A DNA stretch of 64,000 nucleotides from Dongia_B soli (GCF_034044715.1 NZ_JAXCLW010000002.1:62001-126000), one strand, 5' to 3'; positions 24,555 through 33,773 are shown, counted from the first letter of the stretch. Numbers and translations: made by a program. The notes: generated by a model from the letters alone, not told the origin.

Positions 24555-24583
24555 AGCCGGGTCGGTTCAATACCGATCCGGCT
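24555..24583 (+). terminator. intra-operon hairpin after the second binding-protein gene
   Basis: A 12-bp stem (one G-T pair) with a 5-base loop begins 20 bases after the stop codon. Only two T residues follow, so it is more likely an attenuator or message-stabilising hairpin between the binding protein and permeases than a full terminator. Confidence 0.55.
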
Positions 24584-24721
24584 TTGCCGCAAGAAGTATT
24601 CGTTATGTCGACCCGGCGCAGATCGGGTAAATGAAACAAGTCGGATAACAAACAGACAGGGATACCGCTCCATATCGAGCGATCGGTGGACGGGATCATC
24701 GAAATTTCAACAGGGGCGCGA

Positions 24722-24748
24722 TGGATTATCTCCGAGTGGATTATCTCC
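24722..24748. repeat. short tandem direct repeat
   Basis: The 12-mer TGGATTATCTCC occurs at 24722-24733 and 24737-24748, a 15-bp period, with a degraded third unit near 24750-24764. It lies in the 329-base gap between the second binding protein and the first permease. Apart from this repeat and the hairpin at 24555 I see no gene in that gap. Its role is unknown. Confidence 0.5.
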
Positions 24749-24863
24749 AGATAAATCTTCTCCAGGCGGATTGCCTTTTGCGACCCCGGTTAGCGATGCG
24801 GTTGAGGCCCAGTGAGCGGATTGGGCTTGAGGCCGGCTGCATCTCCACGGGGGTACTGCACTG

Positions 24864-25811
24864 ATGTTCAAGTTGATCTCGCAGCGGGTCGCGCTCGGAT
24901 TACTGACGCTGTTATTGGCATCGGCACTGATCTTTCTCGGCGTCGAAGCATTGCCCGGCGACCTGGCATCGAAACTACTGGCGAACAACGCGACACCGGA
25001 AAATCTCGCGGCCCTACGTCTCGAACTCGGCTTGGACCGGCCCATGCTGGTGCGCTACTGGGAATGGCTCTCGCACATGTTGCAGGGTGACTTTGGAGCA
25101 TCCCTCTCCAACAAACGCGCGATCATCGGCGATCTGGGGCCACGTGCCCTTAATACCTTCTTTCTTGCGACCTATGCCGCAGTCATCGCCGTTCCGCTGG
25201 CTGTAGCGCTGGGTATCATTGCCGCGATCAGACAAGGCGGCATTTTCGATCGCCTCGTAAACGTCGTCACCTTGTTCAGCATCTCGGTGCCGGAATTCTT
25301 TATCGGCTATGTCCTGGTGATGTTGCTGGCCGTCAAGATCCGGCTCTTTCCAGTGTTGTCGAACGTGACGCCCGATACTGATTTCGCGCAACGCCTTTAT
25401 CTGACATTCCTGCCGATGGCGACGATGGTCATGGTGGTTGTCGCCCATATGATGCGCATGACGCGCGCATCGGTTCTGGCGGTCATGGCGAGCCCTTATA
25501 TCGAGATGGCGATTTTGAAGGGCTTGCCGAAATGGCGCATCGTCGTGCAACACGCCTTGCCGAATGCGCTGGCGCCGATCCTCAATGTCGTCGCCCTGAA
25601 CCTTGCTTACCTGATTGTCGGCGTGGTGGTGGTCGAAGTCGTCTTCGTCTATCCCGGCATGGGACAATGGATTGTCGATTCGGTGTCGAAAAAGGACCTG
25701 CCGGTGGTCCAGGCCTGCGGCATGATCTTCGCTGCCGTCTTCATCTCGCTCAATATCCTGGCGGACGTGCTGGCTATCATCAGCAATCCGCGTTTGCGGC
25801 ATCCGCGCTGA
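24864..25811 (+). CDS. ABC transporter permease, DppB type
   Basis: The 315-residue membrane protein has about six hydrophobic segments. The first is at the N-terminus and is followed by a periplasmic loop of about 70 residues, as in OppB/DppB. The cytoplasmic EAA loop (Glu-Met-Ala-Ile-Leu-Lys-Gly-Leu-Pro-Lys-Trp-Arg) that contacts the ATPase is near residue 220. It forms a heterodimeric pore with the next gene product and imports the ligand of the two binding proteins upstream. It is followed 12-15 bases later by the second permease. Confidence 0.93.
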   Translation: MFKLISQRVALGLLTLLLASALIFLGVEALPGDLASKLLANNATPENLAALRLELGLDRPMLVRYWEWLSHMLQGDFGASLSNKRAIIGDLGPRALNTFFLATYAAVIAVPLAVALGIIAAIRQGGIFDRLVNVVTLFSISVPEFFIGYVLVMLLAVKIRLFPVLSNVTPDTDFAQRLYLTFLPMATMVMVVVAHMMRMTRASVLAVMASPYIEMAILKGLPKWRIVVQHALPNALAPILNVVALNLAYLIVGVVVVEVVFVYPGMGQWIVDSVSKKDLPVVQACGMIFAAVFISLNILADVLAIISNPRLRHPR

Positions 25812-25826
25812 TCAGGGGGCAGATTG

Positions 25827-26651
25827 ATGCGGCTTTTCGGTCACAAACTCACCCTCAGCGCTCAAATCGGCCTGGTCATCATCGCCGTCAATGTTGTGGC
25901 GGCGATCCTGGCGCCGTTCATCGCACCTTATCCGGAAGCGGATATTGTCGGCACCGCCTGGGGACCGCCCAGTGCGGAACATTGGTTCGGACTCGATAAC
26001 CTCGGCCGCGATGTCTTTTCACGCATTCTCTATGGCGCACGGATGACGATCGGCCTCGGCCTGCTCATCACGCTGTTGGCGTTCCTGCTTGGCACCATCG
26101 CCGGATTTGCGGCAGCCATCCTGGGGCGTTGGGTCGACACGGTCCTGTCGCGTCTTGCGGATCTGATGCTGTCGATGCCGACCCTGATTTTCGCTCTGGT
26201 TGTCTTATCCGTGATGGGTACCGATATCCCTGTGCTGATCATCACCGTTGGTCTGCTCTATTCGGTGCCGGTCTTCCGCTTAGCCCGCGCTGTTGCGATG
26301 AATATCGCAGTGCTGGAATATGTCGAGGCGGCCAAGCTGCGCGGTGAAGGATTATGGTGGATCATCCGCCGGGAGATCCTGCCGAATGCCTTGCCGCCGC
26401 TGGTCGCGGAATTCGGTCTGCGTTTCTGTTTCACCTTCCTCTTCATTGCTGCCTTGAGCTTCCTCGGCCTAGGCATCCAGCCGCCGCAGGCGGATTGGGG
26501 CAGTATGGTGAAAGAGACGGGGCAGATGATTGCCCTTCGTCCGATCGCGCTTTACCCCGCCGGCGCCATTGCCTTGCTGACGATCGGTGTCAACCTCGTG
26601 GTCGATTGGCTCTTGGCAATCCATTCGCGCGGCCATGGCGAGGAAGTTTGA
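25827..26651 (+). CDS. ABC transporter permease, DppC type
   Basis: The protein has about 274 residues and six membrane segments, with the DppC/OppC N-terminal pattern (hydrophobic helix, then Pro-Tyr...Gly-Leu-Asp-Asn-Leu-Gly-Arg-Asp). The EAA loop Glu-Ala-Ala-Lys-Leu-Arg-Gly-Glu-Gly is near residue 170. ATG 25827 is preferred over the adjacent TTG. It partners the DppB-type permease just upstream; the ATPase gene follows after 27 bases. Confidence 0.93.
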   Translation: MRLFGHKLTLSAQIGLVIIAVNVVAAILAPFIAPYPEADIVGTAWGPPSAEHWFGLDNLGRDVFSRILYGARMTIGLGLLITLLAFLLGTIAGFAAAILGRWVDTVLSRLADLMLSMPTLIFALVVLSVMGTDIPVLIITVGLLYSVPVFRLARAVAMNIAVLEYVEAAKLRGEGLWWIIRREILPNALPPLVAEFGLRFCFTFLFIAALSFLGLGIQPPQADWGSMVKETGQMIALRPIALYPAGAIALLTIGVNLVVDWLLAIHSRGHGEEV

Positions 26652-26678
26652 CGATGCAGTGCAGGGAGGGAAAAATCG

Positions 26679-28328
26679 ATGAATGACAATCGGCCGCACC
26701 GCACTGACGGGCAAGTCCTCCGCGTCGACAACTTGCGCATTGAGGTCAAGACAGATGCCGGCCCGGGACCGGTCCTCGTCGACGATGTTAGCTTCACCCT
26801 TCGCAAGGGTGAGGTGCTGGGCCTCATCGGCGAATCCGGGGCCGGAAAATCGACGATCGGCCTTGCCAGCATGGTCTATACCCGTTCGGGTTGCTATATC
26901 ACCGGCGGCAAGATCGTATTTCTCGATCAGGATCTGCGGGAGTTGAACGGCGATCAACGCCGCCGCACGCGCGGGGTGAAGATCTCGTATATCGCTCAAA
27001 GCGCCGCCGCCTCTTTCAATCCGGCCCTGACGATCTATGAACAGGTCTGCGAGGTGGCGGTGCGGCATGGGCTGATGAGTTTTGCGGAAGCAAAACGCGA
27101 AGCCGTCAAATTATTCCGCGAACTGGAATTGCCCAATCCGGATGTGTTCGGCGACCGCTATCCGCATCAGGTCTCGGGCGGCCAGTTGCAGCGCGCGATG
27201 GCCGCAATGGCCATGGTCGCCAAGCCCGATCTGCTGATCTTCGACGAACCGACCACGGCGCTTGACGTGACGACCCAGGTCGAGGTTCTCGCCTCCTTCC
27301 GCAAGCTGATCCGTGAACATGGCACGGCGGCCCTATATATCACGCATGACTTGGCGGTGGTGGCGCAGATCGCCGACCGCATCATGGTGCTGCGCCACGG
27401 CAAGATGGTTGAGCAGGGCGATGCGACGCAGATTTTGCAGCATCCGACCCAGGAATACACACAAAAGCTGGTGGCGGAGCGCGTGGCTGCATCGACGCAT
27501 GAATTCGTCGAGAGCGATGACACTGGCGAGGCCTTGCTGAAAATCGACCAAGTCAGCGCCAGTTATCGCACCCTGGTCAAGGTCATCAATGGCGTGACGC
27601 TGGATATCCGGCGCGGCGATACCGTTGCCGTCGTTGGAGAATCGGGCTCCGGTAAGAGCACCCTGGCCAGGATCGTCGTCGGTTTGCTGCCGCGCGAGGA
27701 GGGTGATATCCGCTTCGGCGGTGAAAGCCTGCCGCCGCGCTTGAGGGATCGCAGCAAGGATCAGCTTCGCCGCATCCAGATGATCTATCAGATGCCGGAT
27801 GTGGCGCTCAATCCGCAACAGACCTTGCTGGAAATCATCGGCCGCCCGGTTTCCTTCTACTTCAACAAATCGGGCGATCAGGTTCGGCAGCGTGTAAAGG
27901 AATTATTGCGGCAGATCGATTTGCCGGAAAGCTTCATCACCCGGCGGCCGGGCGAATTGTCGGGCGGCCAGAAGCAGCGCGTCAGCATTGCCCGTGCATT
28001 GGCGGCCGAGCCCGAACTCATCATCTGCGATGAAGTGACCTCGGCGCTTGATCCCCTGGTGGCTGAAGAGATCCTGCGTCTCTTGAAGCGGCTACAGGAC
28101 GAATTGGGTGTCGCATATATGTTCATCACCCACGATCTCGGCACGGTGAAACGGATCGCCAACAAGGTCGCGGTCATGCTGAAGGGGCAGTTGGTGGCGT
28201 TCGGGTCGACCCCCAAGGTTTTCGCACCGCCTTTCCACCCCTATACGGAATTGCTTCTATCCTCGGTCCCCGAAATGCGGTCTGACTGGCTGGACGAAGT
28301 TCTCGCGAAGCGCCGCCAACTGGTCTAG
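26679..28328 (+). CDS. double ABC ATPase (DppD-DppF fusion type)
   Basis: The 549-residue protein has two nucleotide-binding domains in one chain. The first has Gly-Glu-Ser-Gly-Ala-Gly-Lys-Ser near residue 50 and Val-Ser-Gly-Gly-Gln-Leu-Gln-Arg; the second has Gly-Glu-Ser-Gly-Ser-Gly-Lys-Ser near 320 and Leu-Ser-Gly-Gly-Gln-Lys-Gln-Arg. Walker B aspartates and switch histidines are present in both. It drives the two permeases upstream. Some homologues end in the oligopeptide C-terminal cysteine motif, but this one stops soon after the second domain and shows no such cysteines. A terminator with a T-run follows. Confidence 0.94.
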   Translation: MNDNRPHRTDGQVLRVDNLRIEVKTDAGPGPVLVDDVSFTLRKGEVLGLIGESGAGKSTIGLASMVYTRSGCYITGGKIVFLDQDLRELNGDQRRRTRGVKISYIAQSAAASFNPALTIYEQVCEVAVRHGLMSFAEAKREAVKLFRELELPNPDVFGDRYPHQVSGGQLQRAMAAMAMVAKPDLLIFDEPTTALDVTTQVEVLASFRKLIREHGTAALYITHDLAVVAQIADRIMVLRHGKMVEQGDATQILQHPTQEYTQKLVAERVAASTHEFVESDDTGEALLKIDQVSASYRTLVKVINGVTLDIRRGDTVAVVGESGSGKSTLARIVVGLLPREEGDIRFGGESLPPRLRDRSKDQLRRIQMIYQMPDVALNPQQTLLEIIGRPVSFYFNKSGDQVRQRVKELLRQIDLPESFITRRPGELSGGQKQRVSIARALAAEPELIICDEVTSALDPLVAEEILRLLKRLQDELGVAYMFITHDLGTVKRIANKVAVMLKGQLVAFGSTPKVFAPPFHPYTELLLSSVPEMRSDWLDEVLAKRRQLV

Positions 28329-28355
28329 CGCTCGTCTGATTAAGAACATGACGGA

Positions 28356-28391
28356 ACCCACCCGGCACTTTGAGCCAGATGGGTCTTTTTT
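28356..28391 (+). terminator. Rho-independent terminator of the importer operon
   Basis: ACCCA pairs with TGGGT around an inner GGC/GCC stem and is followed by CTTTTTTG, starting 28 bases after the ATPase stop codon. Confidence 0.75.
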
Positions 28392-28480
28392 GTATTGCGA
28401 CTGGCGATCTCGGTGATCCACTGTCAAATAACTATAAGTGATCGTTGAGATAATGCTGGGTTGGGTCAACGGCGGCGCTG

Positions 28481-28509
28481 TTGACAAGGCGATTTTCCTG
28501 CCAATAAAT
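28481..28509 (+). promoter_or_regulatory. possible sigma-70 promoter for the CocE-type hydrolase
   Basis: A consensus -35 TTGACA at 28481 is followed after 16-17 bases by an A/T-rich AATAAAT that could serve as a -10. It lies about 100 bases before the hydrolase start and after the upstream terminator, in a 282-base gap with no other feature. Confidence 0.4.
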
Positions 28510-28610
28510 CCGCGGACGAGCAGCTGAAACGGCATGTCCGGTGTCGTGGGGCGGGCTGCGCGCCATCCTGTCGCCCAAAGCATCCAGCGGGCAAGCGAAA
28601 GAAGAGAGAC

Positions 28611-30641
28611 ATGAGCAACGTCATCACCGACATGCCGCATAAGGTCAAGGTCATCGAGCATTTCTGGATCCCCCTGAAGGATGGCACGCGGCTGGCCGCC
28701 CGTATGTGGCTGCCGGAAGATGCCGAGAAGAAGCCGGTTCCGGCGGTCCTCGAATACATTCCCTACCGCAAGCGCGATGGCACCCGCGGCCGCGACGAGC
28801 CGATGCATGGTTATTTCGCGGGTCACGGCTATGCGGCGATCCGCGTCGATCAGCGTGGTTCCGGCGATTCCGATGGGCTGATGCATGACGAATATGCGCA
28901 GCAGGAACAGGACGATGCCCTCGAGGTCATCGACTGGATTTCGCGCCAGTCCTGGTGCAGCGGCAATGTCGGTATGATGGGAAAGTCCTGGGGCGGCTTC
29001 AATTGCCTGCAGGTCGCTGCTTTGCGTCCGCCCGCCCTCAAGGCCATTCTATCGGTCTGTTCGACCGATGACCGCTATGCCGATGACGTCCATTACATGG
29101 GCGGCTGCCTGCTGGGCGATAATCACTGGTGGGGCGATATCATGCTCGCCTATCAAGCGCGGCCGGCCGATCCCGAGACCTTCGGACCGGCCTGGCGGGA
29201 GAACTGGCTCACCCGGCTGAAGGAAATGCCGTTCTGGCCGGCGGAATGGATGAAGAACCAGCGCCGCAACGCCTATTGGAAGCACGGCTCCATTTGTGAA
29301 GACTGGTCGGCGATCCAGTGCCCTGTTTTCCTGATTGGCGGCTGGGTGGATTCCTACACGAATGCTGTGCCGCGCATGCTCGAGCATCTCAAGGTGCCGC
29401 GCAAAGCGGTCCTCGGACCTTGGGCCCATCTCTATCCGCAGGACGGCTCGCCGGCCCCGGCGATCGGCTTCCTGCAGGAGGCCGTGAAATGGTGGGATCA
29501 TTGGTTGAAAGGCAAGAAGACCGACACGCTCGACGGTCCGATGCTGCGCGCCTGGCTGCAGGATTACACCGAGCCGACAACGACCCGCGTGGCTCATCCC
29601 GGCCGCTGGGTCGCGGAAGACAACTGGCCTAGCGCCAATATCAGCGAGCACCGGTTGCACCTCACCGATCGGGGCCTGGGGGCGAAAGCCGGCGGCGAAA
29701 CCGCCTTGACGATTTGCTCGCCGCAAAATACCGGGACCGCTTGCGGTGAATGGATGGGCGTCGGTTGCGCGGGTGAATTGCCGGGCGATCAGCGTTTCGA
29801 TGATGGCAATTCGCTGGTCTTCGATACCACTGTGCTCGATCAGCAGGTCGATGTACTTGGCGCGCCAGTCCTCGAGCTTGATTTCGCGTCCGACAAGCCC
29901 GTGGCGCAGCTCTGCGCCCGGCTGAGCGATGTGGCGCCCGATGGGAAAGCCCTGCGGGTCAGCTATCAGGTCTTCAATCTGACCCATCGCGATAGCCATG
30001 AGCATCCCACCGCCCTGGAGCCGGGCAAGCGCTATAAGCTACGTCTTAAGCTCAACGACTGCGGCCATCGTTTCGCGCCCGGCCACAAGATCCGGATCGC
30101 GCTATCCACTGCCTATTGGCCGCTCATCTGGCCGAGCCCGGAACGGGCGACGCTGACTGTCTTCACCGATGCGAGCGTCCTTGTCCTGCCGCAGCGCCAG
30201 CCGCGGAAGAATGACGGCAATGATCCGTTCCTGAAGTCCGAAATGGCACCGCTTGCACCGAGTTCAAAAGTGACCGAGGGCAAGGCGGAGCGCTACGCGA
30301 CCTTCGATATGATGACTGGTCTCAGTACCTATGTGACGCGGGGCGAGGGGAGTGTGTTTGGCGGTGGCGCAACGCGGTATGATGAAATCGGCACTGTACA
30401 AAACCATAGCCTGACCCGTTATCTGACGATCAAGGCCGATGATCCGCTTTCGGCTCGCTACAAGATTGATCAAAGCTATGAACTCGGCAGGCCTGGCTGG
30501 CAGGTCCGGATCGAAACGGTAACGGAGCTCACTTCGACCAAGGAGCATTTCATCTTCACCGGTCGCCTCGATGCTTATGAGGGGAGCACGCGTGTGGCTA
30601 GCCGCAATTGGCACGAAACCATCAAGCGCGACCTCCTCTAA
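28611..30641 (+). CDS. CocE/NonD family hydrolase (X-Pro dipeptidyl-peptidase-like)
   Basis: The 676-residue protein has the S15 layout. An N-terminal alpha/beta-hydrolase domain carries the nucleophile motif Gly-Lys-Ser-Trp-Gly-Gly near residue 125 and the Asp-Gln-Arg-Gly-Ser-Gly-Asp segment before it. A C-terminal beta domain of about 200 residues follows (X-Pro peptidase C-terminal type). Family members cleave amide or ester bonds in peptides, cocaine-like esters and antibiotics. No signal peptide is visible, so it is probably cytoplasmic. It follows the peptide-type importer operon after a terminator and may process the imported compound. The substrate is not evident. Confidence 0.9.
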   Translation: MSNVITDMPHKVKVIEHFWIPLKDGTRLAARMWLPEDAEKKPVPAVLEYIPYRKRDGTRGRDEPMHGYFAGHGYAAIRVDQRGSGDSDGLMHDEYAQQEQDDALEVIDWISRQSWCSGNVGMMGKSWGGFNCLQVAALRPPALKAILSVCSTDDRYADDVHYMGGCLLGDNHWWGDIMLAYQARPADPETFGPAWRENWLTRLKEMPFWPAEWMKNQRRNAYWKHGSICEDWSAIQCPVFLIGGWVDSYTNAVPRMLEHLKVPRKAVLGPWAHLYPQDGSPAPAIGFLQEAVKWWDHWLKGKKTDTLDGPMLRAWLQDYTEPTTTRVAHPGRWVAEDNWPSANISEHRLHLTDRGLGAKAGGETALTICSPQNTGTACGEWMGVGCAGELPGDQRFDDGNSLVFDTTVLDQQVDVLGAPVLELDFASDKPVAQLCARLSDVAPDGKALRVSYQVFNLTHRDSHEHPTALEPGKRYKLRLKLNDCGHRFAPGHKIRIALSTAYWPLIWPSPERATLTVFTDASVLVLPQRQPRKNDGNDPFLKSEMAPLAPSSKVTEGKAERYATFDMMTGLSTYVTRGEGSVFGGGATRYDEIGTVQNHSLTRYLTIKADDPLSARYKIDQSYELGRPGWQVRIETVTELTSTKEHFIFTGRLDAYEGSTRVASRNWHETIKRDLL

Positions 30642-30827
30642 CCTCATAACCTCGATCTTTCCCACGGGTGCCGCGACAGGCGCTCGTGGGGCGGATCGCT
30701 TTCAACTCAACGAGTTGCACCTGCCTTTGTACGCGAAACACAAGGTAAGCAATCCTTAAACCTTTCATCCCAAAATCGACAAAATAAGCGAAAAGCGCAT
30801 GAAAAATTGCGCATAGAAAATATTGGG

Positions 30828-32897
30828 ATGGAGACGATTGCGAGCATGAAGCGTGTCAAATTTTCCGGTCCGAAATTATCCGCTCTGAAATTCTCCAATC
30901 AAAAGATTGGCCTGCGGATGGCATTCAGCGTCGGCTTTGTCATGGCGTTGCTGATCATCGTCTCCTTGGTCGGTTGGATTGGCCTGAAATCGACCGGTGG
31001 CCACTTCGCGCGGTTTGGCAAACTTTCCGGAAATACTGTTCTGATGACCAACCTGGACGCCGATATGATGGCCATGGCTTGGCATGCCGGCGAGTATGTC
31101 CTCAACTTCAATGACAAGACGCTGGCGAAGGCAATGGAAGCCATCGACCGCGCAGACAAGACGCGCAAGGATGCAACCGATACGCTGGCCGGGTCCGATC
31201 AAGCCAAGACCATGGCAGAAATCAACAAGGCCATGGTCACTTATCAGGAAGGCTTCGATAAGATCTCGGATATCGTCCAAAAGATTATCAAGCTGGCACA
31301 TGGGACGATGGATCCGGCGGGCGATGCAGCCGATAAGGCTCTTGCCCAGATCTTCAGCGAATCCGTTGCCGCGAACGATTTCCAGGCGGCTCTTTGGGCG
31401 GCTAATGCGCGTGCCGATTTCAGCCGCGCGCAGAAATTCGCCAGTGACTATATCAATCAGAGCACTATCGGTGCCGTCGCCGAGGTCAGCAAAAGTCTGC
31501 AGAACCTGGACAGCGATATCGAAAAACTTCAGGCTGTGCTGACCAAGCCCGAACATATCGCGCTGGTAAACCAGGCGGAGGCGAAGGCCAGCGAATTCGG
31601 CCGTGCCTTTACAACCGCCTCGACCGTGCGCGGCATCAGCAATCGATTGATTCATACCCAGTTGTCGCCAGCGCTCGAGCGGATTGGCGAATTGTCGAAA
31701 GACGTGAAGACGGCGCTGCAACAGCGGCAAGCCGAGTTGCAGGCAGAGGTGGCCGCGACCAATAGCAAGGTCCAGCAGACGGTGGCGATCACCTCCGCCG
31801 TTGCTTTTGTTATCGGCGGATTGCTGGCGCTGCTTGTTGGCCGTTCGATCACCCGCCCAATCGTCAGCATGACCCGGGCCATGGAAACCTTGGCGCAAGG
31901 CGACAAGACCGTCACCATCCCGGCGATGCAGCGCGGCGATGAGGTTGGCGCCATGGCGCGGACGCTGCAGATATTCAAAGAGAATATGCTGCGCGCGGAC
32001 CAGCTTGCAGTCGAGCAAGATGAGATTCGCGAACGCGCCGCCACAGAACAGCGGATGGCAATGGACAAGATGGCCAATGAATTCGAGACCTCGGTAAAGG
32101 GGGTGGTCGAAACCGTCTCTTCGGCTTCCATAGAGTTGCAATCCTCGGCCCAGGCGATGTCCGCCACCGCCGAGCAGACCAGCATGCAGTCGAATACCGT
32201 TGCCGCGGCATCCGAACGCGCGACCTCGAATGTCCAAACTGTCGCTGCCGCAGCGGAACAACTATCGGCATCGATTTCCGAAATCGGCCGCCAGGTCTCC
32301 CAGGCCACCGCCATTGCCGGCAAGGCGGTGCAAGAGGCGGCACATACCAATGAATCGGTGCGCGGCCTTGCCGATGCGGCGCAGGCAATCGGCGACGTCG
32401 TGAAGCTGATCAGCGATATTGCCGGCCAGACAAATCTGCTGGCGCTCAATGCCACGATCGAAGCCGCGCGGGCGGGTGATGCCGGCAGAGGTTTCGCAGT
32501 GGTGGCGTCGGAGGTTAAAAATCTCGCCAGCCAGACCGCGACGGCGACTGAGGAGATCGCAGCGAAGATCAATGAGATCCAGACGGCGACCAGTCAATCC
32601 GTCACCGCCATCCAGGGAATCGGCAGCGTCATTGGCGAGATCAGCCATATTTCGACTACCATCGCTGCGGCGATCGATCAGCAGACCGCGGCGACCCAGG
32701 AAATCGCGCGCAACGTCCAGGAAGCCTCGGAAGGCACCAGCGAAGTTCTCTCTAATATCGCTGGCGTGACCCAGGCTGCCGGTGAAACCGGGCGGGCCGC
32801 AGAACAGGTGTTGGCCGCTGCCGGCGGTCTTGGCCGCCAGTCCGACATTCTGCGCAGCCAGGTAGAGCAGTTCATTTCGACGATCCGCGCCGCGTGA
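30828..32897 (+). CDS. methyl-accepting chemotaxis protein
   Basis: The protein has about 689 residues. A first membrane helix lies near residues 30-55, then a mostly helical periplasmic ligand domain of about 260 residues, a second membrane helix near 320-340, a HAMP domain, and a cytoplasmic signalling domain. The highly conserved hairpin Gln-Thr-Asn-Leu-Leu-Ala-Leu-Asn-Ala-Thr-Ile-Glu-Ala-Ala-Arg-Ala-Gly is present. The ligand domain looks like an HBM or similar helical bundle rather than a Cache domain, so I cannot name its ligand. The start is uncertain: TTG 30807, ATG 30828 and ATG 30846 are all in frame and none has a clear ribosome-binding site. No CheW-binding pentapeptide for CheR is visible at the C-terminus. 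Confidence 0.92.
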   Translation: METIASMKRVKFSGPKLSALKFSNQKIGLRMAFSVGFVMALLIIVSLVGWIGLKSTGGHFARFGKLSGNTVLMTNLDADMMAMAWHAGEYVLNFNDKTLAKAMEAIDRADKTRKDATDTLAGSDQAKTMAEINKAMVTYQEGFDKISDIVQKIIKLAHGTMDPAGDAADKALAQIFSESVAANDFQAALWAANARADFSRAQKFASDYINQSTIGAVAEVSKSLQNLDSDIEKLQAVLTKPEHIALVNQAEAKASEFGRAFTTASTVRGISNRLIHTQLSPALERIGELSKDVKTALQQRQAELQAEVAATNSKVQQTVAITSAVAFVIGGLLALLVGRSITRPIVSMTRAMETLAQGDKTVTIPAMQRGDEVGAMARTLQIFKENMLRADQLAVEQDEIRERAATEQRMAMDKMANEFETSVKGVVETVSSASIELQSSAQAMSATAEQTSMQSNTVAAASERATSNVQTVAAAAEQLSASISEIGRQVSQATAIAGKAVQEAAHTNESVRGLADAAQAIGDVVKLISDIAGQTNLLALNATIEAARAGDAGRGFAVVASEVKNLASQTATATEEIAAKINEIQTATSQSVTAIQGIGSVIGEISHISTTIAAAIDQQTAATQEIARNVQEASEGTSEVLSNIAGVTQAAGETGRAAEQVLAAAGGLGRQSDILRSQVEQFISTIRAA

Positions 32898-32989
32898 ACC
32901 GCAACCTTTAAAAACAATCGGTTGGGATCGTCTCAGGGCTTGATATCGCCGGCGGGTCGTGGCATGTTCCGCGCCGCTTCAAACGGCAG

Positions 32990-33064
32990 GCCGCCGTAGC
33001 TCAGGGGTAGAGCACGTCCTTGGTAAGGACGGGGTCGGAAGTTCGATTCTTCTCGGCGGCACCA
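32990..33064 (+). tRNA. tRNA-Thr (GGT)
   Basis: The acceptor stem GCCGCCG pairs with CGGCGGC and CCA is encoded. The anticodon stem CGTCC/GGACG encloses the 7-base loop TTGGTAA with anticodon GGT. The T-arm contains TTCGATT. The length is 75 bases. Confidence 0.97.
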
Positions 33065-33238
33065 TTTTCCGGATTTCTTCCTGGGAAATTTCCCTGGAAA
33101 TAGGCTTTTATCACTCATTCTGGCAGATGCCGGGCCCTGGCTGCGGTGTCACGATTTTGTCCCGCTTTCGTCAAACGGTTGCCGCAGCTCTGGTTTATCC
33201 CCTCGCAATAGCTGTTAGGGAACCGAGGGTGACGCGTC

Positions 33239-33364
33239 ATGTTGAATCGGATTCGTGGGTGGTGGAATCGAGCCTCGCTACGGCGGCAATTCATGTATGA
33301 CGTGAAGCAGTTCAACCGTATCTGGGACGAACGCGCGGCGCGGGCGCAGCTCAGCGAAGGTTAG
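33239..33364 (+). CDS. possible 41-residue basic small protein
   Basis: An ATG at 33239 with GAGGG about 9 bases upstream opens a 41-codon frame. The peptide is rich in Arg, Trp and aromatic residues in its first half (Gly-Trp-Trp-Asn-Arg, Phe-Met-Tyr-Asp) and forms a likely amphipathic helix with Arg/Ala at the end. The composition recalls short DUF1127-type proteins, but I do not see that family's signature. It lies between tRNA-Thr and the dcd region, with nothing else in that gap. Coding is plausible but unproven. Confidence 0.4.
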   Translation: MLNRIRGWWNRASLRRQFMYDVKQFNRIWDERAARAQLSEG

Positions 33365-33466
33365 TCTGTGCGGTCAAGCCAACAGTAATATCCTTTTGAT
33401 TCAATAAATTGATATTTTAATATCAGCTTGGTAGCACATAGGCCGTGATGGCACATGGGACCGAGC

Positions 33467-33658
33467 ATGGAATCCGATGATCAGAAGCCTGGGGCGGAAC
33501 AGCCCCGTGGGGAGCAACCGGCCAAGCCGCGACCCTCTGACAAGGCGGCCGCCGATGCTGTGGCCCGTCAGGTTCGCCTGGCGGAAGAGCTTCGCCGCAA
33601 CCTCCTGCGGCGTAAATCGCAGAAACGCGGTCGGCAAGATCGGACTTCGGGGGAATAA
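33467..33658 (+). CDS. small conserved hypothetical protein next to dcd/murA
   Basis: The 63-residue acidic-to-basic protein has a Pro/Glu/Lys-rich N-terminus and a basic helical C-terminus containing Leu-Arg-Arg-Asn-Leu-Leu-Arg-Arg-Lys. Similar short proteins with a Leu-Arg-X-Asn-Leu-X-Arg-Arg-Lys motif are found near murA in Alphaproteobacteria, which supports it as a real gene. ATG 33467 is chosen; an ATG at 33455 is also in frame. No function is known. It may share a transcript with dcd, which begins 115 bases later. Confidence 0.55.
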   Translation: MESDDQKPGAEQPRGEQPAKPRPSDKAAADAVARQVRLAEELRRNLLRRKSQKRGRQDRTSGE

Positions 33659-33773
33659 AGGCCGCCGCGCGGCGCTTGAGCCGGGGGCATCCATACAGTA
33701 AAAACGGGCATCTCCGGCCGTTTCGTGACTGTTTGGAGTCGCCCGTTCAACCGCGCGCAAGGATGCCCGCTTT

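Noticed and set aside
23395..24699. A 434-codon open frame on the minus strand opposite the second binding-protein gene
   Set aside because: The plus-strand gene is a full-length solute-binding protein with a signal peptide and ribosome-binding site; the antisense frame lacks any recognisable feature.
30876..32261. A 461-codon minus-strand frame opposite the chemoreceptor
   Set aside because: It is low-complexity His/Asp/Gly/Leu-rich and opposite a canonical methyl-accepting protein; a codon-bias shadow.
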